Source: Aedes albopictus (Eukaryota; Arthropoda; Insecta; Diptera; Culicidae). Taken from it: a stretch of 64,000 bases of DNA. A program made the position numbers and the translations under genes. The notes under the pieces were generated by a model, which was not told where the DNA came from, ran no database searches, and saw nothing but the letters and a program-made list of their open reading frames with translations. How positions within the stretch are numbered: the stretch's first letter is position 1; each line of letters opens with the position of its first letter. This document shows, one piece after another, positions 54,204-63,170 of the stretch. Location: the NCBI RefSeq assembly GCF_035046485.1, contig NC_085138.1, forward strand, positions 43,993,464 through 44,057,463. Reading direction: 5' to 3'.

Positions 54204-54450
54204 ATTATGCGTTCAATCGACCATTCAATAATGACCATTTTTAGTAATCAGAGCTTTGGAACAACATAAAACTCTTAATTTAGAAGTTATCTGTGGGCAT
54301 CCAAAGGCAAAATCATTCAGGAATTAAGAATTGCTTCTCTTTCAAAAATATTTAGGTATGAAATCAATATTATAAAACAAGATATCTCGAAAACACCAAA
54401 TTATGCCTCCGCAAAATGTTCAGATCTGGTAGATCTTGAGTGGTAAGGTA

Positions 54451-54657
54451 CACCGGGGCAAGTTGAAACGGGTGGGGCAAGATGAAACAGCGGGTTAACA
54501 TGATGTTTTCTAATGATGAGAAACAATTTAATCGCCATAACACAAAGTTTTTGATTGAAACAATCTTTTAGCGAGGGACAAATTTCCAAATTGTCTTGAA
54601 ATCTATTTCAAAACTTTGCGTTTCATCTTGCCCCACCCGTTTCAACTTGCCCCGGTG
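54451..54657. mobile_element. MITE with CACCGGGGCAAG ends inside the Transib arm
   Basis: Ends CACCGGGGCAAGTTGAAACG and the reverse complement, arms about 38 bp; flanked by TA (54449-54450, 54658-54659). The opposite arm lacks it, so it arrived after the foldback formed. Confidence 0.85.
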
Positions 54658-55951
54658 TACTTTACATTTTGAAGCATTCATCAAACTTTGCCGAAATTTG
54701 CAACTTTTTCAAAAAAAAACTACTAGTCAAAATCATAGTAATTTTTACTATTTTGTTAAAAATACCATTATAAATGCTCCGAAGAATTGTAAAGTTGGTA
54801 TCATCAGATGCAGGCTACTTCGATTGACACGTGTGAGGCGTAAAAAATGATACATTTGCTAATAACATTAAAAATAGTGATAAAAACGTTAATTTCAGTT
54901 AAATTTTACCATTTTTAATATAACTTTGTTATTTTAAGTCACACAACTTTGGTGTCTTCGGCGACTTTACTTATTTTTGCACGCTCTACAACTTTGCAAA
55001 AGACGGGAAACCTCTAGGACGTAAGACAAAAAAAGTTAGTATCGCAGCGCCACCTATGCGGCAAAATTACCAACTAACTTTCATCACCACATTAAAGTAC
55101 AGGCAAAATAAACACAAGTCTCCGAAGACACCAATTCAAAAAAATGCACTCCCAAAGTGCTAGAGGTTTTTACTTGCTAGATCCCGCTCGTGGCCCAGTG
55201 TGCACTGATGAAACACATTGATTAATTATCATGACATTCTAACTCACCTCAGTGTTTGTTGAAATGCACTTGGTTTCCCTGTGCAGTACGTGTTCGACAA
55301 TCTATCTGGAGCTCAAAATGACGACGCGTGATTTTCCGCACAGTTATCACTACGCCTCTCTTGCTAGCACCACCTATTGTCAATTATCAGGTCAACAAAA
55401 CAAAAATGATGACATTGTAACTTGTTTTGCAACCATAATGATGACCGTTAACTTTCTTGTAGCTTTTTGGAACTTCAACAGCATCTCTTTCATTGTTATC
55501 ACATATCACATCGCAATATACCAACAAAACGATTCTAGATTATGCGAGTTTGTATGCACATTTTAACGAGTTTATGCGAATTAGTTTGTACATCAATGCG
55601 AGTTTAACTGACATAATAAGAAAAGTGCCAAGCGAAGTCGTATAATCATCGCAGTCCGCAATTATGCGAATTCCATCGACACTTTGCGAGTCCGCTCGAA
55701 CTCTTTTGCGAACAAGTAAAGTGCGACGCAATCAAACATCAGAATATCGTCTACTAAGATGTATTTATACATTATAAAAGTTATTTTGTACTCTTATATG
55801 ATTTTACCAGATACATCGCAATAAGTTCAAAAAATAACATCATATGGGATGAAAATTTGTCATTCAGACGTATATATATGCGATAGTGAGTAAAAATAGT
55901 GCTTTATACGATGTACAGCGTACATCCTTATGCGATTTCTGGTTGTCTGGG

Positions 55952-56261
55952 AATGCTGTCGTCGACATAATTGTTCAATATACCTATTGCAATCTTGGGA
56001 TAAATAAATTGAATCGAAATCAGCCCAATAGTTGGCGCTACTGTGTTCAAATTGAGGATTAAAAATTTTATTTAGCTTGAATATCTCTGAATGTATCTAA
56101 TGTTAGGGTCTTCGGCAAAAGTATTACATCAAGAATAAGCAGTGCTTAAAATGTCATTTGGACTTTTGCCATTGGACAAACCCAGGCAGGTCGGAACTGC
56201 CTGAATAGATTTTTTACCTAAATGGGTTCCTAACTTAAATGGATTTGAAGATTACAAAGAA
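55952..56261. other. No recognisable gene
   Basis: Short spacer; ACCTAAATGG words near 56215 recur at 57355-57380. Confidence 0.35.
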
Positions 56262-56388
56262 GTACGCATGCAAAATAATCATTGGCAGAGGAAGCTCTCA
56301 GTTAATAACTGTGGAAGTGCTCATAGAACACTAAGCTGAGAAGCAGGCTTTGTCTCAATGAGAACGTTACGCCAAGAAGAGAGAGAGG
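56262..56388 (+). repeat. 3' fragment of a Feilai-like SINE
   Basis: From CATGCAAAATAATCATTGGC through AAGCTGAGAAGCAGGCTTTG to GCCAAGAAGAGAGAGAG. It matches 45055-45181 closely and lacks the tRNA-like head. Confidence 0.8.
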
Positions 56389-56720
56389 GGGGAAGTGTTT
56401 GTCAGAGGCGTTGCATGTGGGCTTCAGAGGCGTTTTCGGGGGTTTCTGAGTGTCTCAGACACGTTACATGGGATCCGAAGATAGTTCAGAGGGAAAGCTT
56501 CAGAGCATTTTTAAGCGGATTTCAGGGGCGTTACGCAGGTGTTTTTGGAGGTTCCGGGTCGTCTCAAGTGTGTTACATGGGGTCCAATGGCCAATGGGGT
56601 TTCAGGAAGCTTCAGAGGATTGCGGGTTTCAGTGGCGTTACGCAGGCGTTTTCGGGGGTTTCGGAGGGTCGCAGAGGCGTTACAGGGGGTTTTAGGGAGG
56701 ACTAAGGGGACCTACAGTTT
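56389..56720 (+). repeat. Second type of degenerate array, forward
   Basis: Diverged units around TTCAGAGGCGTTACGNGGGT with GTTTCGGGGG segments, about 25-30 bp each. Open frames at 56358-56724 in three overlapping forms are repeat artefacts. Confidence 0.6.
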
Positions 56721-57440
56721 CTGAAAATATATTTTGGATTGCAGGCCTCAAGAGCCATCCACAAATTACGTAACGCTACAGGGGGTGGGGTAAGTATGAC
56801 TGAGCGTTAAAGCCCATGCAAAAACAAAAATCGGGTTTTCATACAAAAAAGCGATACGGATGAGGAGGGGGTTCGAAAAATGTCGATTTTAACGTTACGT
56901 TAATAGATTCTGATTTTAGCGTTAAGTAGTGAATGAGCTTCAGGGAGATTTCAACGGCACTTCAAAGCTTTTCATAAACGTTTCAGGTAGCTTCAGAAGA
57001 GAATCAAGGCGTTCCAGACTGTATACGATTGTAGATCCGAAGACCTATACTCAAGTGAGTTCTTTGAGAATTTCAAACAATCATTGAACTTACCACTTGA
57101 CAGCACAGCATTAGGCTGTGTACGCATGACTTTAATTCAATCATCATAATCCAATGCTCAAGAAAAAAAAGGAAACCTTAAACAGTCCAAAGTACCCCCC
57201 CCCCCCATTCGCTTCCCCATGAACACACCCTAAACTGCTCTTAACTCAACTTGCTAATTATTTCCCGTAAGCCAGCTTTTTCCGTAATTTAAAACATTCC
57301 GACTGCTATGAACACAATCAGATTACATTTAGGTAACGTTACCTAAACAGAGTTTACCTAAATGGATCGTACCTAAATGGAGGTTTGTGTGTATCTAGAT
57401 TAAATCACTTACAGCTCATTTTAGAAGCTGAACCTGAAAA
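56721..57440. other. No recognisable gene
   Basis: Mixed spacer with a poly-C run near 57197 and ACCTAAATGG words. No domain found. Confidence 0.4.
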
Positions 57441-57606
57441 TATGATAGGGTAGTTGAGCCATTTCGGATGGGCACTTTTCTGCTATATCACATTCAATTT
57501 TGAACCAATTGACAACATTTTAGGAACGCACTGAGATACGTAAACAACGTTTCAAATGATTTCGAATTGACTGAGTTATAGTGAAAAACTGTTCAAAATG
57601 GCGTTC
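57441..57606. repeat. Relative of the TA-type foldback MITE
   Basis: TAGGGTAGTTGAGCCATTT, TGAACCAATTGACAACATTT and CGAATTGACTGAGTTATAG keep the order seen in the copies at 7337 and 35577. The right end is lost or diverged. Confidence 0.5.
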
Positions 57607-58486
57607 TGACAGAGAACCCTTGGAGCCCCCTCCCCTGAGATCTCTTCAATCTTCGTAAGACCCCCAGATACTGCTCTGAAACCCCCTGGGGCTCACTGAA
57701 ACTGCCACGAGACCCCCAAGATCCTGTTAAAAACCCCTGGATCCCCTGAAATGCCTCTGAGATCTCGTGGTACCCCCGCACCCCTCTAAAATACCATGGA
57801 ACTCATGGAACGCCCATGAGACTCCCTGAAACTCTTTTGAACCCACCTGAATCACCTCTGAGACCCTGGGTATTGTGATTTCTAGTCTAATTTGGTGTAG
57901 TTTGAGCAAAACTTTGAATTACTGTGTTGAAGAGGAAAGAAACGGAGAACCCACTAGAACCCACTAGAGAACTCGTAGTGCCACCTTTGAAAGCCTCTTA
58001 TAGTTCCTGAAGCGCCCCTGATACTCCCTAAAACCAAGGTTGCGACCATTCATTTGCAAAGATTTCCATTCATTTGCTATTATCTCAGTTCAGAAGCATG
58101 CTATCGAAAAACAATGTATGGATGAATTAAACCTTGTAGTTTTATCTGAAAGTTTGCCGAATAACATTGGGGTCGCACACGCATTCCAAAGTCGTGAGCT
58201 AGCTGTGAAGGCAACTCTCCACGCGGTGAATGTAAAATTCATTCAAGCTGTGGAAAGTTGCCTTCAAAGCTCGCTCACGACTTTGGAATGCGTGTGCGAC
58301 CCCAATGTTATTCGGCAAACTTTCAGATAAAACTACAAGGTTTAATTCATCCATACATTGTTTTTCTATAGCATGCTTCTGAACTGAGATAATTGAAAAT
58401 GAATGTAAATCTTTGCAAATGAATGGTCGCAACCTTGCCTAAAACTCCCTGAGACTTCCTAGAACACCCCTGAGACCTCCAGGTCC
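57607..58486 (-). repeat. Second type of degenerate array, reverse, split by a MITE
   Basis: CCCCTGAAACGCCTCTGAGA-like units, the reverse complement of the array at 56389. The hAT-like MITE at 58035-58437 is inserted in it and duplicates CCTAAAAC. Ends at RTE sequence near 58487. Confidence 0.6.
58035..58437. mobile_element. hAT-like foldback MITE, copy 2
   Basis: Ends CAAGGTTGCGACC and GGTCGCAACCTTG, arms about 190 bp, with a perfect 8-bp duplication CCTAAAAC (58027-58034, 58438-58445). Same length (403 bp) as the copy at 28182-28584. Confidence 0.92.
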
Positions 58487-59587
58487 ATTCGCGAACACCA
58501 TTTCTGCAGGGTTGTTGTCCGGTATTTTTGCAGCATGCCCTGCCCATCGTATTCTTCCGGCTTTGGACACCAGTCTGGTTTGCAGACTGCAGCAAGCTCG
58601 AGCTTCATCTTTCTCCGCCACACACCGTTCTTAGAACGCGTCACTCGGGAACTCTGAGGTCTTCCTCGAGCATGGTCCTTGTCTCGTGTCCGTAGAGGTC
58701 TTATAAGCGTCTTGTACATGGTGCATTTGATGTGGCGGTGAACTTTTTTAAACCGCAGCTTCTTCAGGAGCCCGTAGTAGATACGACATCCACTGATGAT
58801 GCGCCTTCGAATTTCATGACTCAAACTGTTGTCAGCCGTCAGTAGGGACCTGAGGTAGACGAACTCCTCCATAACCTCGAAGGTATCCCCGTCTATCGCG
58901 ACCTTATTTCATAGCCAGATCTGGTCGTGTTCGAGTCTGCCTACCAGAATGTGCCTTAATTTTGAAGCATTCACCACCAGTGCGACCACCGTCCCAAATG
59001 TTCTGGCGATAATGTCGTACGCAAAGCACACAAATTGAAACAATTTTGTGAGAATCGTACCTCGGCTCAGTGCAGTCGATACTGTCATATGCCGCCTTGA
59101 AGTCGAAAAACAGGTGATGCGTTGTGACCTGGTATTAACGGCACTTCCTGAAGATTTTCCATACGGTGTAGCTCTGGTCCGTCTGATCCACCTTGCCCGT
59201 TGTCAACCGGCCGTCGATGAAGCGGGCTCGATAACTTCCCATGAACTCATTCCTTTTAGGTGGCACTCGACAGAGGATGATCTGGTATAACTTTGTAGAC
59301 AGAGTTCAAAATGATGATCGCTCTGAAGTTTTCACATTACAAATTGTCGCCTTTCTTATGAACGGGGCAGATTACCTCTTCCTTCCACTCTTCCGGTAGC
59401 TGATAATTTTCCCTGATCCTGACTACCAACCGGTGCAGACAGGTGGCTAGGAGGAGGACTCCGTCTTTATCCCTGCATATTCGGGTCGCGGCACGAAGCC
59501 GTTGCGGGATGCGTTGAGCTTCTGATAGAACTTCCGGCACAGCAGTTCCTTTCCTTCGCACTCCGCTCCTTCCAGGCGGCGCTTTTT
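58487..59587 (-). pseudogene. Linker and reverse transcriptase remains of RTE copy 4
   Basis: Pieces on the minus strand: CEGKELLCRKFYQKLNASRN and GFVPRPEYAG (about 59570-59480), PEEWKEEVICPVHKKGDNL (about 59390-59340), a gap in which the motif A to motif B region is largely lost, then MEEFVYLRSLLTADNSLSHE and IRRRIISGCRIYYGLLKKLR (from 58872), YKTLIRPL and RIRWAGHAAKIPDNNPAEMV to 58487. The FADD box zone near 59010-59050 is degraded, and an internal deletion joins distant parts. Confidence 0.8.
59575..59587. repeat. Left copy of the 13-bp target duplication of the R1 element
   Basis: GGCGGCGCTTTTT, repeated exactly at 62566-62578 directly after the poly-A tail. Confidence 0.9.
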
Positions 59588-59603
59588 GCTCCGCCGTGAG
59601 TGA

Positions 59604-61853
59604 AACTTAATCGGTTTAGACGGCGACGAGCTGGTAGCGGTGCTCTCACGTGCGTGTGATGCGACCATGCCCAGGCGAGTCCACCCTAGAAATGGGAGGC
59701 CACCGGCTTACTGGTGGACCGACGCGATTGCGGACCTGCGCCGCGCCTGCCTACGGGCTAGGCGGCGGATGCAGCGAGCACGATCAGAGGAAGAGCGAAA
59801 CGAACGGCGGGTGGTGTTCACCGCTGCAAAAGCCGCGCTTAAGACCGAGATAAGAGCAAGCAAAAAGGCCTGCTTTGAGGGTCTCTGTCAGAGTGCCAAT
59901 ACGAACCCGTGGGGTGACGCCTACAGGATCGTTATGGCCAAGACGAGAGGTGTGATGGCTCCTACAGAGCAATCTCCAGAGATGTTGGAGGGGATCATTG
60001 GAGGACTTTTTCCGCGTCATGATCCTAGTCCTTGGCCTCCTTTCGTAGGACAGCCGGGGACTGGGGCTGGCGATGAGGAGAGGGTCACCGATGTGGAACT
60101 TGCGGGGATAGCTAAGTCCCTTAGCGTAGGTAAGGCCCCAGGTCCGGACGGAGTTCCGAACCTGGCCTTAAAAGTAGCTATTGCAGAGGCTCCCGAGATG
60201 TTCAGGTCTGCTATGCAGAAGTGCCTGGACGAGGGAGTTTTCCCAGAAGCTTGGAAGAGGCAGAGCCTGGTACTATTGCCAAAGGCGGGGAAACCACCCG
60301 GAGACCCGTCGGCATATAGACCAATATGCTTGATTGACACGGCGGGGAAGGTGCTCGAAAAGATCATCCTCAATAGAATGTTGCGGTTCACCGAGGGCGA
60401 AAATGGTCTTTCGAGTAACCAGTACGGCTTCCGGAAGGGGAGGTCCACCGTAGACGCTATCTTGTCGGTTACAAAAACCGTCGAGAAAGCACTCGAGCCT
60501 AAGAGGAGGGGAATTCGCTTTTGCGCGGTAGTGACTCTGGATTTAAGGAATGCGTTTAATAGCGCCAGCTGGTCTGCTATTGCCGATGCGCTCTTGCGTC
60601 TGGGGATACCGGAGTACCTGTACAAGATTCTCGGAAGTTACTTTCAGAATCGTGTACTAGTCTACGACACGGAGGTGGGTCGGAAGTGCTTTCACATAAC
60701 CTCAGGAGTCCCGCAAGGTTCCATCCTGGGTCCGGTGTTATGGAATGTCATGTACGACGAGGTGTTGAGGTTAGAGTATCCAGTGGGAGTGGTGATTGTC
60801 GGATTTGCCGACGACATTACGCTCGAAGTCTACGGTGAAACGATCGAGGAGGTAAAGTTGACTACCAACCACTCGATCAAGGTTGTGGAGGCGTGGATGC
60901 GGTCCAGGAAACTGGAGCTGGCTCACCACAAGACAGAGGTGACGGTTGTTAACAACCTGAAGTCGGAGCAGCAGACGGAGATCAGTGTAGGAGACTGTAC
61001 TATCCTGTCAAAGCGCTCCGTCAAACACTTGGGCGTGATGATCGACGATAAGCTTACCTTCGGTAGCCACGTCGATTATGCCTGTAAAAGAGCCTCCACA
61101 GCTATTGCGGCACTGTCCCGGATGATGTCCAATAGCTCTGCGGTGTACGCCAGTAAGCGCAAGCTTCTGGCTAGTGTTGCTACATCCATACTTAGGTATG
61201 GCGGCCCGGCGTGGGGCACCGCGCTAAGTACTAAATGCTACCGACGGAAGCTGGAAAGTACTTACAGGCTTATGTGCCTGAGGGTTGCGAGCGCGTACCG
61301 TACCGTGTCACACGACGCTCTCTGCGTCATTACTGGTATGGTGCCTATCAGCATTCTTATCAGTGAGGACATGGAGTGCTTCGAAATGCGCGGCACAAGA
61401 GGCATACGCAGGACTGTCAGGATGGCCTCTATGGTCAAATGGCAGCGCGCGTGGGACAGTTCCACCAAAGGAAGGTGGACCTATAGGTTGATACCGAGGG
61501 TAGATAGTTGGATTAATAGGCGCCATGGGGAAGTTACATTCCACCTGACACAGGTCCTTACAGGTCATGGTTGCTTCCGACAGTATCTACACCGTTTCGG
61601 GCATGCGGATTCTCCCGAATGCCCAGTGTGCAATGGTTTAGAGGAAACGGCGGAACACGTTTTGTTCGTGTGCCCGCGTTTTCGCACAATGCGTGACCGC
61701 ATGCTTGCCACATGCGGGGAGGACACAACTCCGGACAACTTGGTCCAGAGGATGTGTAGGGATGAGTTTGGCTGGAACGCCGTTTCAACGGCTATTACCC
61801 ATATCGTCTGGGAGCTACAGAGGAGGTGGCGCGTGGACTCGGAGAATGGCTAG
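59604..61853 (+). CDS. Reverse transcriptase of R1-clade LINE, partial but open
   Basis: About 750 codons without a stop, from the truncation point to TAG at 61853. Initiation is not defined because the 5' part is missing. Landmarks counted from the GTG at 59640: GRPPAYWWTDAIADLRRACL (19-38), KSLSVGKAPGPDGVPNLAL near 165, YRPICLIDTAGKVLEKIILN near 225, NQYGFRKGRSTVDAILSV near 265, VVTLDLRNAFNSASW (motif A) near 300, SGVPQGSILGPVLWNVMYDE (motif B) near 355, VGFADDITLEVYG (FADD catalytic box) near 385, and LGVMIDDKLTF in the thumb. The C-terminal end has GRWTYRLIPRVDSWINRRHG, LTQVLTGHGCFRQYLHRFGH and a CCHC knuckle (CPVCNGLEETAEHVLFVC) near 680, typical of R1-clade proteins. No disabling mutation is visible in the retained part. 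Confidence 0.92.
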   Translation, partial: NLIGLDGDELVAVLSRACDATMPRRVHPRNGRPPAYWWTDAIADLRRACLRARRRMQRARSEEERNERRVVFTAAKAALKTEIRASKKACFEGLCQSANTNPWGDAYRIVMAKTRGVMAPTEQSPEMLEGIIGGLFPRHDPSPWPPFVGQPGTGAGDEERVTDVELAGIAKSLSVGKAPGPDGVPNLALKVAIAEAPEMFRSAMQKCLDEGVFPEAWKRQSLVLLPKAGKPPGDPSAYRPICLIDTAGKVLEKIILNRMLRFTEGENGLSSNQYGFRKGRSTVDAILSVTKTVEKALEPKRRGIRFCAVVTLDLRNAFNSASWSAIADALLRLGIPEYLYKILGSYFQNRVLVYDTEVGRKCFHITSGVPQGSILGPVLWNVMYDEVLRLEYPVGVVIVGFADDITLEVYGETIEEVKLTTNHSIKVVEAWMRSRKLELAHHKTEVTVVNNLKSEQQTEISVGDCTILSKRSVKHLGVMIDDKLTFGSHVDYACKRASTAIAALSRMMSNSSAVYASKRKLLASVATSILRYGGPAWGTALSTKCYRRKLESTYRLMCLRVASAYRTVSHDALCVITGMVPISILISEDMECFEMRGTRGIRRTVRMASMVKWQRAWDSSTKGRWTYRLIPRVDSWINRRHGEVTFHLTQVLTGHGCFRQYLHRFGHADSPECPVCNGLEETAEHVLFVCPRFRTMRDRMLATCGEDTTPDNLVQRMCRDEFGWNAVSTAITHIVWELQRRWRVDSENG

Positions 61854-62556
61854 TCCAGATGCAGTGCAAGAGGTGGTCCAGGGGTTCGGATTCGGCTTCG
61901 TAGGTCATACCGGTGCCCTGCGGTCGAGATCGACCCTTACAACGATTAAGTGGCCGCGGAGAGGAAGTCCCGGTAGTGGTGCTGTCGTGGCGTCGGTCTA
62001 CTGGGTTGGATCCGAGCCCGCGGTTGGAAAGGGGTCCCCGGCAAGGGTCGGGGTAGGTGAGATCCTGCTGTCTGCAACCTACGGGTGCATCTGATAGGGC
62101 CTGAAGGGTAGTGATACCCTTCCTTACGGGCAGGTCAGATCGGGTTGCACGTGGGCATCAGTTCTTGATGTCCGCTCAGCAGTAGGGCGCGGGCGGGGTT
62201 GACCCTGCCCGCCTTCCGAGGACAAAGGGAGTGGCGAGGACCACTCGGGAAACCGGCTAAGCGCCAGCATGCTACCGTGATGGACTCTCCAAAGCGAGTC
62301 ATCGATGTTCGTTGCTGCAGGCTACGCAACTAACCTTGTGGGTGCGATGTGCACTAGCCCCTCTCTGAAGCAATACCTTCTTGGTGGTTCCGGAGAGACG
62401 TAGGGTTTGGCGACCATAGGAATGGTTTAGTGGGTACGAGGAGAGAGTAGTCCTGGATTTTACTTTTGTTGTAGAAGACGGCCTGTCAGACCTACACTAC
62501 CCTAACCTTCTGTTAGGGTGTCTGTTGAGCAGATTATCCCCCTATGGTTTAGAAGG
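61854..62556 (+). other. 3' untranslated region of the R1-clade LINE
   Basis: GC-rich, without open frames of note. Its last 600 bp match the solitary copy at 21121-21672. Contains GGCTAAGCGCCAGC and TCGTTGCTGCAGGCTACGCA blocks likely to be bound by the element's reverse transcriptase; that role is inferred from LINE biology. Confidence 0.8.
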
Positions 62557-62578
62557 AAAAAAAAAGGCGGCGCTTTTT

Positions 62579-63170
62579 TCTCCCGAAAGAGGCGGGTCTG
62601 CTGTTTCCACTTCTGTTTGTAACGTTCCACGTTCTGTCGAGTCCCTTGCTGCAGCATTTCCGCCCTCGCTGCGTTCTTTTCCTCGTTCTGCACTCTTCGT
62701 CGAACCATTTGTTCCGTCGAATCCGTTCAACGTACCCGATGGTGCTCTCGGCTGCGTCGTTGATGGCTGCTTTCACTGTACTCCAGCACTCCTCTAGAGG
62801 GGCCACATCGAGCTCGCCCTCGTCTGGCAACGCGGCTTCGAGATTCTGCGCGTATGCTGAGGCGACATCCGGTTGCTTCAGTCGCTCTAGGTTGTACCGT
62901 GACGGTCACCGGTACCGTACATTGTTCATGACGGAGAGTTTTGGGCGCAGTTTGATCACCACCAGGTAGTGTTTGGAGTCGATGTTAGCGCCACGAAAGG
63001 TCCTGATGTCGATAATGTCGGAAAAGTGTCGTCCGTCAATCAGAACCTGTTTAATTTGCGATTCCGTCTGCTGTGGTGATCTCTACGTGTAACGATTAGT
63101 AAGGGTGTGTTCGGAAGGTGCCACGTCAACTGTGTTATGGCTGTATTTTCCCACCAGGCCAAAACTACCA
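62579..63170 (-). pseudogene. Endonuclease and linker remains of RTE copy 4
   Basis: See the copy as a whole. The linker frame at 62830-62549 reads DEGELDVAPLEECWSTVKAA, INDAAESTIGYVERIRRNKW, FDEECRTR and then shifts. A second frame carries NEEKNAARAEMLQQGTRQNV. The endonuclease part above 62900 needs two frame changes. Confidence 0.8.

Larger units (their letters stand above)
53058..55202. mobile_element. Transib-like foldback transposon with long inverted arms
   Basis: Flanked by a 5-bp duplication CACTG (53053-53057, 55203-55207). Ends read CACACTGGGCC and GGCCCAGTGTG, agreeing with the CAC start of Transib ends (from memory CACWATGG) and with their 5-bp duplications. Inverted arms of about 590-610 bp, unusually long, enclose a loop of about 740 bp holding the C-terminal coding piece of a transposase on the minus strand. 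The right arm carries a younger MITE at 54451-54657. Without that MITE the element is about 1.94 kb. It is non-autonomous. Confidence 0.8.
52738..55951 (+). repeat. Non-coding dispersed repeat with GCATAAG words, copy 3, split
   Basis: Left half 52738-53057 and right half 55203-55951 align with copies 1 and 2. Inverted ends CCCAAACAAAC and GTTGTCTGGG. The Transib-like element lies between the halves. Confidence 0.7.
59588..62565 (+). mobile_element. R1-clade LINE, 5'-truncated, nested in RTE copy 4
   Basis: About 2.98 kb between exact 13-bp duplications. It holds a long reverse transcriptase frame, a GC-rich 3' untranslated region of about 700 bp, and a short poly-A tail (62557-62565). The endonuclease and any ORF1 are missing. 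The host site is RTE linker sequence, so this lineage or this insertion is not confined to ribosomal DNA. The 3' untranslated sequence recurs alone at 21121-21672. Confidence 0.9.
58487..63170 (-). mobile_element. RTE/BovB-type LINE, copy 4, split by an R1-type LINE
   Basis: Minus-strand order: endonuclease from about 63170 (TWRSPQQTESQ near 63085, QVLIDGRHFSDIID near 63040, NIDSKHYLVVI near 62970), linker (EEKNAARAEMLQQGTRQNVE) to about 62579, then the R1 insertion, then linker and polymerase from 59587 down to 58487. The polymerase is 3'-truncated at the VFANG block. Many frameshifts. A 13-bp duplication of RTE sequence borders the R1 element. Confidence 0.85.

Noticed and set aside
56358..56724. 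Three overlapping plus-strand frames rich in G, R and S
   Set aside because: Products of the GGCGTTACG-like degenerate array.
58040..58432. Similar paired open frames at the second foldback copy
   Set aside because: Same explanation: palindromic MITE with an 8-bp duplication.
60017..60625. Minus-strand frame of 202 residues
   Set aside because: Shadow of the R1-clade reverse transcriptase frame on the plus strand.
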